Source: Clostridiales bacterium
Lineage (GTDB): Bacteria; Bacillota; Clostridia; Oscillospirales; Oscillospiraceae
Direction: 5' to 3'
NCBI GenBank assembly: GCA_003150355.1
Contig: QAMJ01000015.1
Coordinates: 103,842-156,108, forward strand
Length of the DNA stretch: 52,267 nucleotides
A program made the position numbers and the translations under genes. Positions 1-7,521 of this stretch are shown here, piece by piece (position 1 is the stretch's first letter; the number at the start of each line of letters is the position of its first letter). The notes under the pieces are model-generated. The model was not told the DNA's origin, searched no databases, and saw only the letters and a list, made by a program, of their open reading frames with translations.

Positions 1-717
1 ATGCAGAGCTACGACTTCTACTACATGTTCCAGCACTACGGCTGCAATATGCAGTTCGGCGGAAATGACCAGTGGAGCAATATGCTCGGCGGTACGGAGC
101 TCATCCGCCGCAAGCTCGGCAAGGACGCGCACGCGATGACCATAACCCTGCTCCTCAACTCCGAGGGCAACAAGATGGGCAAGACCGCTTCCGGCGCTGT
201 CTGGCTCGACCCGAACAAGACCAGCCCCTTTGAGTTCTACCAGTACTGGCGCAACGTCGGCGATGCGGACGTGCTCAAGTGCATCCGTATGCTGACATTC
301 CTGCCGCTCGAGCAGATCGACGAGATGGACAAATGGGAAGGCAGCCAGCTCAACAAGGCTAAGGAGATACTCGCATACGAGCTCACCAGCCTTGTCCACG
401 GCGAGGAAGAGGCCAAGAAAGCTGAAACCGCGGCAAAGGCTCTGTTTGTCGGCGGCGGCGACTCCGAGCACATGCCCACGACAGAGATCGCAGAAGCTGA
501 CCTCACCGACGGCGCGATGGATATTATGACCGTTCTTGTCAAGTCAGGGCTCTGCGCCTCCAAGTCCGACGCCCGCCGCAACATCCAGCAGGGCGGCGTT
601 ACTGTCGACGATGAGAAGGTCACCGACATCAGCAAGACCTATTCCGCCGACGAGCTTAAAAACGGCATAGTAGTCAGACGCGGCAAGAAGAACTTCAACA
701 AGGTCATTCTCAAGTAA
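1..717 (+). CDS. tyrS: Tyrosyl-tRNA synthetase, C-terminal part (5' end outside window)
   Basis: This is the class I synthetase that charges tRNA-Tyr with tyrosine. The window begins inside the gene, so the first Met codon is internal; 238 residues remain of a family that is usually about 400-420 long. The visible part has the tyrosine/tRNA-binding stretch QFGGNDQWSN near residues 18-27, a KMSKS-type signature in the form KMGKT near residues 58-62, and an S4-like RNA-binding domain over the last 65 residues (GLCASKSDARRNIQQGGV). The gene ends in TAA and is followed at once by a hairpin terminator shared with the convergent lipid kinase gene. The KMGKT variant is common in TyrS. Identification is secure. 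Confidence 0.95.
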   Translation: MQSYDFYYMFQHYGCNMQFGGNDQWSNMLGGTELIRRKLGKDAHAMTITLLLNSEGNKMGKTASGAVWLDPNKTSPFEFYQYWRNVGDADVLKCIRMLTFLPLEQIDEMDKWEGSQLNKAKEILAYELTSLVHGEEEAKKAETAAKALFVGGGDSEHMPTTEIAEADLTDGAMDIMTVLVKSGLCASKSDARRNIQQGGVTVDDEKVTDISKTYSADELKNGIVVRRGKKNFNKVILK

Positions 718-728
718 ATAGATATTTT

Positions 729-766
729 TCAGCCTGCCCGGAATTTTCCGGACAGGCTGAAACTTT
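729..766. terminator. Bidirectional terminator between tyrS and the lipid kinase gene
   Basis: CAGCCTG(C)CCGGAA and TTCCGGACAGGCTG form a 14-bp stem with one C-A mismatch and a 2-nt loop. T-rich runs flank it on both sides, so it can serve the two converging genes. Confidence 0.8.
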
Positions 767-782
767 TTGATTAAAGCTTTTG

Positions 783-1673
783 TTATTCCGCGGCCTCGAT
801 ATCCGCGCCGGCGGCGTCTTCGGCGGCTCTGACGGTGTATTCAGTCACGCCGAGGATCGTCTCGCCGTCTATCTGGAGCGGCGTGGGGCGATCAAAGCAA
901 ACTGTGATCTCATGCCCGCACAGCACCTTGATATTGTGCCGGTGGTTTATGTGCTCGCCCTTGAAAATGGAAGGGAAAATAGCCAGCGTTTTGAGCTTGC
1001 TTGAGCCGAAGAAGACCATGACGGACAGCGACCTGTTGAGCCCAAGGCGGTTCTGGTTCGGAGTCGGCATCATGCCGCCGCCGTAATAGCGGCCGTTCAT
1101 CGTCGGCGCGAGCCACACCTTTTTGTATGGGCAGTTTATACCGTCGACGGTAATGACGGCGTCGCGCGGCTTATAGTGGAACAGCAGACCCTTTATCGCG
1201 ATGCCGGTATAATTTATCTTGCTGTCGCCCTGTTCGCGCAGACGGTCGCCGACCTCGCAGCAGTAGCCGTCTATGCCGTAGCCGATACCATTGAGGAACT
1301 TATATGTCTTTCCCTGCACAGTGACCGTCGGAAGATCTTTTATGTAGTCGTTTATGAGTACCGGGGCGTCAGCTGACGCACCGGCGATATCACGCAGAAA
1401 ATCATTGCCGCTTCCGGTGGCGTAGTAGTATATCTCGTTTGAGATGCAGGACGGGTCAAAGTCGTTTATGAATCGGTTCAGAGTTCCGTCGCCGCCGCAG
1501 ATGACAAGTTTATCATCCGCGCCCAGCGAGCGCTGAAATGTCGCGGTATCGGTGATGTCTGTCATGTCGGTAAACGTAAGCTCACCGTTGTGCAGAATGT
1601 CTTTCAGCTTTTCCGCGCCTTCCTTGCCGCGCCCGTTGCCGGCCTTGGGGTTATATAGTATCTGCCAAGTCAT
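783..1673 (-). CDS. Diacylglycerol kinase-family lipid kinase
   Basis: A 296-residue protein of the DAGK catalytic family (YegS/DgkB type), soluble or membrane-associated, which phosphorylates a lipid alcohol such as diacylglycerol with ATP. The N-terminus has the usual ILYNPKAGNG start and the nucleotide-binding loop GGDGTLN near residues 60-66. A GSGNDF motif near residues 87-92 is also typical. Length fits the family (about 290-310). It lies 3 nt downstream of pgsA on the same strand, so the two are probably one phospholipid-metabolism transcript. The exact substrate cannot be told from sequence; diacylglycerol recycling is the likely role given the neighbour. Confidence 0.85.
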   Translation of the reverse strand: MTWQILYNPKAGNGRGKEGAEKLKDILHNGELTFTDMTDITDTATFQRSLGADDKLVICGGDGTLNRFINDFDPSCISNEIYYYATGSGNDFLRDIAGASADAPVLINDYIKDLPTVTVQGKTYKFLNGIGYGIDGYCCEVGDRLREQGDSKINYTGIAIKGLLFHYKPRDAVITVDGINCPYKKVWLAPTMNGRYYGGGMMPTPNQNRLGLNRSLSVMVFFGSSKLKTLAIFPSIFKGEHINHRHNIKVLCGHEITVCFDRPTPLQIDGETILGVTEYTVRAAEDAAGADIEAAE

Positions 1674-1676
1674 GTC

Positions 1677-2306
1677 TTATTTCTCCGCTTTTATTTCTCT
1701 CATTGAAGCTAATGGCACGTCGTTTCCGTGCGTGAAGCCCGCTCCGGCTTTCATCGCTTTTGCGTTCCTGATAATGTACAGCACGAACGACAGCAGCATC
1801 ATTGCCGTGCAGACAGCGATCATCGCATTTGAAACCGACACCGGGATGCGGTACCAGATGATATGCGTCAGCATCATTGCGTACAGAAGCCCGGTCGTGA
1901 CCTTGCCGTGCCAATCGGCGCTCATAACAAGCCCGGTCTTTCTGATGACGATAAGGCTCATTATCCCCGTCGATACCTCCTTGAACGTGAGGAGCAGGAG
2001 CGGCAGCAGCATAAGCGGATAGCGCGTGAGCAGGCACAGCAGCATTGCCGCCTGAGTGAGCTTATCTGCCACAGGGTCAATGATCTTGCCGAGGTCGCTT
2101 ACCATATTGAAGCGGCGCGCGATATATCCGTCAGCCGTGTCGGATATCCCGGACAGCGCGAGAAGCGCCGCGGTTTTCCAGAAGTTCTGTTCTACGCAGT
2201 AGGCATAGACGAAAAACGGGATAAGAATAAGCCGGAACACGGAAAGCATATTCGGTATGGTGATGCAATTTTTCCAGATGCTGCTTTTTTGGGTCTCTTT
2301 ATTCAT
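1677..2306 (-). CDS. pgsA: CDP-alcohol phosphatidyltransferase (phosphatidylglycerophosphate synthase type)
   Basis: An integral membrane enzyme of 209 residues that transfers a phosphatidyl group from CDP-diacylglycerol to an alcohol, most likely glycerol-3-phosphate, the first committed step to phosphatidylglycerol and cardiolipin. The family signature DG-x2-AR-x8-G-x3-D-x3-D is complete, with D56, D59, G60, A63, R64, G73, D77 and D81. Several hydrophobic helices follow. The start codon is preceded by an AGGGGG ribosome site. Length is slightly above the usual 180-200 because of a hydrophilic tail. Substrate assignment rests on similarity to PgsA and on the adjacent lipid kinase; another CDP-alcohol transferase cannot be excluded. 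Confidence 0.85.
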   Translation of the reverse strand: MNKETQKSSIWKNCITIPNMLSVFRLILIPFFVYAYCVEQNFWKTAALLALSGISDTADGYIARRFNMVSDLGKIIDPVADKLTQAAMLLCLLTRYPLMLLPLLLLTFKEVSTGIMSLIVIRKTGLVMSADWHGKVTTGLLYAMMLTHIIWYRIPVSVSNAMIAVCTAMMLLSFVLYIIRNAKAMKAGAGFTHGNDVPLASMREIKAEK

Positions 2307-2452
2307 ATATGCCGCCCCCTCTTTTTAAGTATTTAACCGGGAATTTGACAACTGAATGTCAAATTAATTTCAAGTATTGTTGAAGTCAAACTGCGTTTGT
2401 ACTGAACATGGTAAGAAATTTGCGGACTTTGAACAAATTATGAAGAAAGGGC

Positions 2453-2481
2453 TTGCAATTACAGATAAGCCGTGCTATATT
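2453..2481 (+). promoter_or_regulatory. Sigma-A promoter for the glycine riboswitch transcript
   Basis: TTGCAA (2453-2458), a 17-bp spacer and TATATT (2476-2481). Transcription would begin near 2488, about 65 nt before the aptamer core. Confidence 0.7.
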
Positions 2482-2554
2482 GTCATTGCTTCAATTAAAT
2501 AGCCATTGAAGCTTTCAGAATCGTATTCCGGAATGCGAGACTGGAAGTGGAGGA

Positions 2555-2632
2555 ACTCTGGAGAATCTCATTTATTTGAGTGCCGAAGGTGCAAGGTCGT
2601 CAGACCGAATCTCTCAGGCCAAAGGACAGAGT
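2555..2632 (+). promoter_or_regulatory. Glycine riboswitch aptamer
   Basis: The conserved glycine aptamer core is present: GCCGAAGGTGCAA (2582-2594) and CTCTCAGGCCAAAGGACAGAG (from 2611) on the 3' side, closed by the P1 stem ACTCTG (2555-2560)/CAGAGT (2627-2632). Only one complete aptamer is visible; the 60 nt before it could hold a partial partner stem but lack a second core. It sits in the leader of an AGCS amino-acid symporter, a well-known class of target. Binding of glycine would change formation of the terminator that follows. Whether this is an on or off switch cannot be decided by eye. Confidence 0.9.
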
Positions 2633-2660
2633 GGAACACAGCTTTGCATTGCTTGCAGTT

Positions 2661-2705
2661 GTCCCGCCTTGTTCGGAGTTTCCGACACAGGGGCGGGAAT
2701 TTTTG
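2661..2705 (+). terminator. Riboswitch expression-platform terminator
   Basis: TCCCGCC (2662-2668) pairs with GGCGGGA (2692-2698), with an inner TCGGA/TCCGA stem, and ATTTTTG follows. It lies between the aptamer and the symporter start codon. Confidence 0.85.
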
Positions 2706-2723
2706 TTATCGGGGGAAGGAAAC

Positions 2724-4109
2724 ATGCAGGCAGTTTTAAGCATTGTTCAGAAAATTAACTTCTATCTTTCGGATTACATACTGGTGATCCTGCTTGTCGG
2801 CACCGGTATATTCTTCAGTATAAAGACGCGGTTCGTGCAGGTGCGATGCTTCGGTGAAGGTATGCGCAGCGTGTTCGGCAAGATAAGCCTGCACGGTGGG
2901 AAGCAGGAGAGCGGACTCAGCTCGTTCCAGGCGCTCGCTACAGCCGTTGCGGCGCAGGTCGGCACCGGCAATATAATCGGCGCGAGCGGCGCTATCCTTA
3001 CCGGCGGCCCCGGCGCGATCTTCTGGATGTGGATCATCGCATTCTTCGGCATGGCGACTATCTATTCCGAGGCAGTCCTTGCGCAGGAGACAAAGACCGT
3101 CAAAGCTGACGGCACAGTCCACGGCGGCCCAGTCTACTACATCAACAAAGCATTCCCGAACGGCTTCGGCAAGTTCCTCGCGGGCTTCTTCGCCGTGGCC
3201 ATTACTCTGGCGCTTGGCTTTATGGGCAGCATGGTGCAGTCAAACTCCATCGGCGAGACTTTCTCAAACGCACTCGGCATACCCACATGGGTGATTGGCA
3301 TTGCAGTCACGGTCATTGCTGGGCTTATCTTCCTCGGCGGCATCCAGCGCATCGCGTTCGTCACAGAGAAGCTCGTCCCCGTCATGGCGGTGCTCTACAT
3401 TCTCGGAGGCTTTGCCGTCCTCATCACGCGCATCAGGTTCATTCCCGAGACCTTCGGCATGATCTTCAAGTACGCGTTCGAGCCTAATGCAATCATCGGC
3501 GGCAGCCTCGGCTACGCGCTCAAGACCGCTATCAGCCAAGGCGTCAAGCGCGGCCTGTTCTCCAACGAAGCCGGTATGGGCTCGACTCCTCACGCACACG
3601 CTATGGCAAACGTGAAGAAGCCGCACGATCAGGGCGTAGTCGCCATGATTGGTCTGTTCATCGATACCTTTGTCGTCCTCACCATGACGGCTCTCGTCGT
3701 TATTTCCTGCCTCTATGCCGATAATGGCGTTCTCGCTTCCGGTGCTGCCGATGGCGTGAGCAAGGCGAACATGGCACAGCTCGCGTTCTCTAACTGCTTC
3801 GGCAAGGGCGTCGGCTCGCTCTTCGTCGCGGTCTGCCTGCTGTTCTTCGCGTTCTCCACGATCCTCAGCTGGAACTTCTTCGGCAAGGTCAATGTGGAAT
3901 ATCTCTTCGGCGAAAAGGCGGTCAAGGTCTATTCTGTGCTCGCGCTGGTGTTTATCTTCCTCGGCTCCTGCCTGTCCAATGACCTCGTCTGGGAGCTTGC
4001 GGATATGTTCAATCAGCTCATGGTCATCCCGAACGTCATTGCTCTGTTTGCGCTCTCTTCGATCGTAAAGGCAGCGGCCTGCGGCAGCGACAAAAACGAG
4101 CACCTGTAA
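2724..4109 (+). CDS. Sodium:alanine/glycine symporter, AGCS family
   Basis: A multi-pass membrane carrier of 461 residues that imports alanine or glycine together with Na+. The family signatures SGLSSFQALATAVAAQVGTG and GGPGAIFWMW lie near residues 63-82 and 93-102, and about ten hydrophobic segments are visible. An open frame extends upstream to 2580, but this overlaps the riboswitch; the ATG at 2724 after GGGGGAAGGA is the credible start. Control by the glycine riboswitch directly upstream points to glycine as substrate or signal, perhaps to limit uptake or to permit use of excess glycine. A strong terminator follows the stop codon, so the gene is monocistronic. Confidence 0.93.
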   Translation: MQAVLSIVQKINFYLSDYILVILLVGTGIFFSIKTRFVQVRCFGEGMRSVFGKISLHGGKQESGLSSFQALATAVAAQVGTGNIIGASGAILTGGPGAIFWMWIIAFFGMATIYSEAVLAQETKTVKADGTVHGGPVYYINKAFPNGFGKFLAGFFAVAITLALGFMGSMVQSNSIGETFSNALGIPTWVIGIAVTVIAGLIFLGGIQRIAFVTEKLVPVMAVLYILGGFAVLITRIRFIPETFGMIFKYAFEPNAIIGGSLGYALKTAISQGVKRGLFSNEAGMGSTPHAHAMANVKKPHDQGVVAMIGLFIDTFVVLTMTALVVISCLYADNGVLASGAADGVSKANMAQLAFSNCFGKGVGSLFVAVCLLFFAFSTILSWNFFGKVNVEYLFGEKAVKVYSVLALVFIFLGSCLSNDLVWELADMFNQLMVIPNVIALFALSSIVKAAACGSDKNEHL

Positions 4110-4155
4110 AAACGGAACATACACGGCTGTTCAAAATCCAAGAAAATGTATTATT

Positions 4156-4194
4156 ATGCACAAAAGTCAGGCATGGCTTTTGTGCATATTTTTA
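4156..4194 (+). terminator. Terminator of the AGCS symporter gene
   Basis: ATGCACAAAAG (4156-4166) and CTTTTGTGCAT (4177-4187) form a perfect 11-bp stem, followed by ATTTTTA. Confidence 0.9.
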
Positions 4195-4295
4195 TCCCCC
4201 ACGGGGGCTTAAAAAAGAATGGGGCTGATAGTAAAATAACAATCGCAATCGGGAGTCACCCGAAGACATTGTTTTGAGAAAGAGAGACTATCACT
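4195..4295 (+). other. Uncharacterised leader of the ECF metal-transporter operon
   Basis: The 100 nt before cbiM contain two short hairpins, CCCCC-AC-GGGGG near 4196-4207 and CGGG-AGTC-CCCG near 4249-4262. Such leaders often hold cobalamin or NiCo riboswitches. I do not see the cobalamin B12 box (GCCACTG) nor the paired conserved loops of the NiCo class, so no riboswitch is called. The ribosome site is weak (AGAAAGAGAG). A -10-like TAAAAT lies near 4231 without a clear -35. Confidence 0.3.
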
Positions 4296-5381
4296 ATGCA
4301 TATGGCAGACGCTTTGCTCGCCCCGGCAGTCGCGGCGACTATGTACGCGGCTTCAACCGTCACCGCCGGAGCCTCCATCGTTAAGCTGAACTGGGAAGAG
4401 AAACTTGACCATGAGTCCGCGGCAAAAAAATTACCCACGATGGCAGTTATGTCCGCGCTCGTTTTCGCAGGGCAGATGATTAACTACACTATTCCCGGCA
4501 CCGGCTCCTCCGGCCATATATGCGGAGGTATGCTCCTTACATCGGTATTGGGGCCATGGGCAGGCTTCCTGTCGATGATCGCGGTGCTGGCGATACAATG
4601 CCTGTTCTTTGCCGACGGCGGGCTTATGGCGCTCGGCGCGAATATATGGAACATGGCTTTCTACGGCTGCTTTGTAGGATATTTTCTTATTTACAGACCG
4701 ATAATGCACAGCAATTGGTTCTCCGGCAAGGGTGAAAAGGCAGCCGGCAGGCTCAAGATCATCGCGGCCTCCGTCATCGGCTGCATCGTGACGCTCCAGC
4801 TCGGCGCGTTCTCCGTCGTCGTTGAGACGAGCCTTTCCGGAATCGCCGACATTCCCTTCGGTGTGTTCTGCGCGATCATGCAGCCGATACATCTGGCTAT
4901 CGGCCTTGTCGAGGGGCTTATCACCGCTGCAGTGCTTGTATTCATATATAATAGCCGTCCCGAGATCCTGATGGACTATACTCCCGCAGAGGGCAGCACC
5001 GATAAGCGCAGCTATAAAACGGTCATTGCCGTGCTTGTGGTAGCGGCAGTGCTTGTCGGCGGAGTGTTCTCCCTGTTTGCAAGCTCCAACCCCGACGGAC
5101 TTGAGTGGTCGCTGTTCGGCAATGAGGAGGCGGGCTACTCCGCGAACCTCGGCCTTGATGAAGATGATTACGGTTACGCGAGTGACGCCGCGGCAAAGGC
5201 CGAGGCAGTGCAGGAAAAGACCTCGTTCCTCCCTGACTACGCTTTCTCCAGTGACGCGGAGAATCCCGCGGGCACGTCCGTTTCCGGTCTTGTCGGCTCG
5301 GCAATGGTCGCCGCGGCGGCAGTTCTGATATGCCTCATAGGCGGCTATTTCAGAAAGCACAAAAATAAAAAGACCGCATAA
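4296..5381 (+). CDS. cbiM: ECF transporter substrate-binding subunit CbiM/NikM fused to a CbiN/PDGLE-type segment
   Basis: The membrane S-component of a nickel/cobalt energy-coupling-factor importer, 361 residues. The N-terminus reads MHMADALLAPAV; the second-residue His is part of the known metal site of CbiM/NikM, which supports this ATG over the one 6 nt downstream. Residues 1-225 form the CbiM core with about six helices. After a cytoplasmic linker comes a membrane segment near 235-255 and the motif NPDGLEWSLFG near 258-268, the hallmark of CbiN/NikN. An acidic, Ala-rich extracytoplasmic stretch and a C-terminal helix with a KHKNKK tail follow. The fusion explains why no separate cbiN lies between this gene and cbiQ. 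Whether the metal is Ni or Co cannot be told. Confidence 0.92.
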   Translation: MHMADALLAPAVAATMYAASTVTAGASIVKLNWEEKLDHESAAKKLPTMAVMSALVFAGQMINYTIPGTGSSGHICGGMLLTSVLGPWAGFLSMIAVLAIQCLFFADGGLMALGANIWNMAFYGCFVGYFLIYRPIMHSNWFSGKGEKAAGRLKIIAASVIGCIVTLQLGAFSVVVETSLSGIADIPFGVFCAIMQPIHLAIGLVEGLITAAVLVFIYNSRPEILMDYTPAEGSTDKRSYKTVIAVLVVAAVLVGGVFSLFASSNPDGLEWSLFGNEEAGYSANLGLDEDDYGYASDAAAKAEAVQEKTSFLPDYAFSSDAENPAGTSVSGLVGSAMVAAAAVLICLIGGYFRKHKNKKTA

Positions 5382-5404
5382 TTTCAACTGGCAAAATCAA
5401 CAAA

Positions 5405-5433
5405 GCGGCAAGCCTGTCATACGGGCTTGCCGC
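5405..5433 (+). repeat. Intercistronic inverted repeat between cbiM and cbiQ
   Basis: GCGGCAAGCC (5405-5414) and GGCTTGCCGC (5424-5433) form a perfect 10-bp stem without a following T run. It may stabilise the cbiM transcript or lower expression of the downstream genes. Confidence 0.6.
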
Positions 5434-5465
5434 GTACGCACGTAGTTATACAGGAGGTGGGGAAC

Positions 5466-6266
5466 ATGAATAAGGCCGAACGCGCGGGTGCGGAGCTGCG
5501 CGCAATGGATGAGCTTGCCGCGCAGGACTCTGCCGTTCACCGCATGCCGCCGCTCTCCAAGCTGTTTCTCACTGTTTTATACATCGCGGTCACGGTGTCA
5601 TTTAATAAATACGATTTCACGGGACTCCTCGTGATGCTGCTTTTCCCGGTCGCAGCTTATCAGATAAGCGAGATCCCGATCAGCACCTGCTTTTATAAGC
5701 TGCGCATAGTCATGCCGCTTGTCTGCGCCGTAGGGCTTTTCAATCCGTTTTTTGATAGGGCGATCATTGTGCAGATCTGGAGCGTCGGAATAAGCGGCGG
5801 TGTTGTATCAATGCTGACGCTGATGATGAAGGGCGTGTTCTGCCTGATGGCGTCATTCCTGCTGATTGCGACGACCTCCATTGAGGAGGTCTGCTTTGCG
5901 CTGCGCAGACTGCATTTCCCGAAGCTTATGACTTCGCTCCTGCTGCTGACCTTCCGCTATATATCTGTGCTGCTCGAAGAGGTCGCGATAATGACCGAGG
6001 CCTACGAGCTGCGCGCACCCGGTCAGCACGGGCTGCACATTTCGGCATGGGGCTCGTTTCTTGGGCAGCTTATCCTGCGCAGCATGGACAGAGCGGAAAT
6101 GCTCTACGAGAGCATGGAGCTGCGTGGGTTTCACGGTGAATTTTATTATGCCGACGACAGGGGATACAATTCCCGCGCATGGCTCGCCGCGATAGTGTGC
6201 GCGGTGCTTATCGTCCTGGCGCGTATGTATGATCTTCCGGTGCTGCTCGGATCCGTGTTTGTATGA
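5466..6266 (+). CDS. cbiQ: ECF transporter transmembrane coupling subunit (EcfT/CbiQ)
   Basis: The transmembrane T-component that couples ATP hydrolysis by CbiO to metal uptake by CbiM. It has 266 residues, about five to six helices and the two short coupling motifs of the family, ELRAPG near residue 184 and ELRGF near residue 219. The frame is open 39 nt further upstream, but AGGAGGTGGGG just before the ATG at 5466 fixes the start. It lies between cbiM and cbiO in one operon, 10 nt ahead of cbiO. Confidence 0.92.
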   Translation: MNKAERAGAELRAMDELAAQDSAVHRMPPLSKLFLTVLYIAVTVSFNKYDFTGLLVMLLFPVAAYQISEIPISTCFYKLRIVMPLVCAVGLFNPFFDRAIIVQIWSVGISGGVVSMLTLMMKGVFCLMASFLLIATTSIEEVCFALRRLHFPKLMTSLLLLTFRYISVLLEEVAIMTEAYELRAPGQHGLHISAWGSFLGQLILRSMDRAEMLYESMELRGFHGEFYYADDRGYNSRAWLAAIVCAVLIVLARMYDLPVLLGSVFV

Positions 6267-6276
6267 GGGAAAGAAA

Positions 6277-7005
6277 ATGATCTGCTTTGAAAATGTCACT
6301 TACGCATATCCCGGCGAAAAACCGGTACTAAAAGACCTCTCGTTTACCATTTCAAAAGGGGAGCGCGTCGGGCTCATCGGCGCGAACGGCGCGGGCAAAT
6401 CGACGGTAATGAAAGCGGCGCTCGGCTTAGTTAACTGCGAGGGAAAGATAAGCATCGACGGTATGGAAATGTGCCACAGGAACCTCAGCGCGATAAGAAA
6501 ATGCGTCGGCTACGTTTTGCAGGACTCCGACAACCAGATGTTCATGCCGACTGTATTCGAGGACATGATCTTCGGGCCGATGAATTACGGCATGAGCAGG
6601 GAAGAGGCGGAGCGCAGCGTCGACGAGATCCTTGACGAGCTTGAGCTCGGATACCTCAAGCACCGGCAAAACCATAAGATATCCGGCGGCGAAAAACGCA
6701 TGGCTGCTATCGCAACAATACTTGCGATGAAGCCCGAATACATGCTGATGGACGAGCCATCCACCGCGCTTGACCCGCAGAACCGGCGCAAGCTTATCAA
6801 CACGCTCAATAAGCTCCCGGTCACAAAGATCATCGCGACGCACGACCTTGACATGGTTCTGGAGACCTGCGACCGCGTTATCCTGCTGCACCATGGAAGG
6901 CTCGCAGCAGACGGCCCGGCGGACGTGCTCCTGCGCGATAAAGCGCTCATGGGGGGCAACCATCTTGAGCTTCCGTTCTGCCTCGCAGGGCCACCAGTGA
7001 AATAA
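6277..7005 (+). CDS. cbiO: ECF transporter ATP-binding subunit (CbiO)
   Basis: The ABC ATPase that powers the nickel/cobalt importer, 242 residues. Walker A is GANGAGKST near residues 36-44, the Q-loop is VLQDSDNQMF near 79-88, the ABC signature is KISGGEKRM, Walker B is MLMDEPS and the switch His is in ATHD. The start is the ATG at 6277 after GAGGGAAAG, 10 nt after the cbiQ stop. ECF ATPases normally pair as one or two subunits; only one is encoded here, so it should act as a homodimer. It ends the operon at a strong terminator. Confidence 0.93.
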   Translation: MICFENVTYAYPGEKPVLKDLSFTISKGERVGLIGANGAGKSTVMKAALGLVNCEGKISIDGMEMCHRNLSAIRKCVGYVLQDSDNQMFMPTVFEDMIFGPMNYGMSREEAERSVDEILDELELGYLKHRQNHKISGGEKRMAAIATILAMKPEYMLMDEPSTALDPQNRRKLINTLNKLPVTKIIATHDLDMVLETCDRVILLHHGRLAADGPADVLLRDKALMGGNHLELPFCLAGPPVK

Positions 7006-7007
7006 CA

Positions 7008-7058
7008 GAAAACAAAGTCCTGAGAAAGCCGAAGCAGGCTGACTCAGGACTTATTATA
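7008..7058. terminator. Bidirectional terminator between cbiO and rnpB
   Basis: AGTCCTGAG (7016-7024) pairs with CTCAGGACT (7043-7051), with an inner AGCC/GGCT stem. TTATTATATAAT follows on the + side and TTGTTTT on the - side, so it ends both cbiO and rnpB. Confidence 0.85.
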
Positions 7059-7065
7059 TAATATA

Positions 7066-7416
7066 ACGCAAGCGGGTCTGTAAGCCGGGTTCTGTCGTGG
7101 ACGACCATCTATCTAGCCCTGCCGTTACCGGCAGGATCAAGCCACCTCCCGAGGACGACCGGGCCGGTCGTATGTCCTCCCACGGTGTTGCTCCGGATAG
7201 AGTTTACAGCATCAACATGTCTCCATGCGATGAGTGAGCTCTTACCTCACTTTTCCACCCTTACCGGTGCCGAAAGCACCGGCGGTATATCTCTGTTGCA
7301 CTTGTCCGAGGGTTACCCCTGGCGGGCGTTACCCGTTATCCTTGCCCTATGGAGCCCGGACTTTCCTCACGCACAGGCTTTCGCCTTATGCCCGCGGTCG
7401 TCCGACCCGCTTGCAG
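7066..7416 (-). ncRNA. rnpB: RNase P RNA, bacterial class A
   Basis: The catalytic RNA that matures tRNA 5' ends. On the - strand the 5' end reads GCAAGCGGGTCGGACGACCG and pairs with the 3' end GACCCGCTTGC (P1, 7404-7414 with 7068-7078). The near-invariant GAGGAAAGTCCGGGCTCC lies at 7351-7368 and the closing ACAGAACCCGGCTTACAG at 7078-7095. Length is about 350 nt, within the family range. End positions are estimates from the P1 stem. Confidence 0.95.
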
Positions 7417-7421
7417 GGCTT

Positions 7422-7449
7422 ATTTTACCATGTTCGCGGCACAAGTCAA
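7422..7449 (-). promoter_or_regulatory. Promoter of rnpB
   Basis: On the - strand TTGACT (7449-7444), a 16-bp spacer and TAAAAT (7427-7422). The expected start is a few bases before the P1 stem of rnpB, which fits a mature RNA with a very short leader. Confidence 0.75.
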
Positions 7450-7458
7450 CAATAATTC

Positions 7459-7487
7459 TTGTATTACCGGGCAAAAAGTCTTATAAT
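7459..7487 (+). promoter_or_regulatory. Promoter of murD
   Basis: TTGTAT (7459-7464), a 17-bp spacer and TATAAT (7482-7487). It starts about 10 bp from the rnpB -35 box on the other strand, so rnpB and murD are driven back to back. Confidence 0.75.
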
Positions 7488-7521
7488 ATGTATTTAGTCA
7501 AGCGAATGTGAGGCGATTGAT

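Noticed and set aside
4195..4295. Cobalamin riboswitch before cbiM
   Set aside because: A stretch resembling the 3' side of the B12 element (AATCGGGAGTCACCCG) is present, but the GCCACTG box and the core GGTGnAAnTCC are missing.
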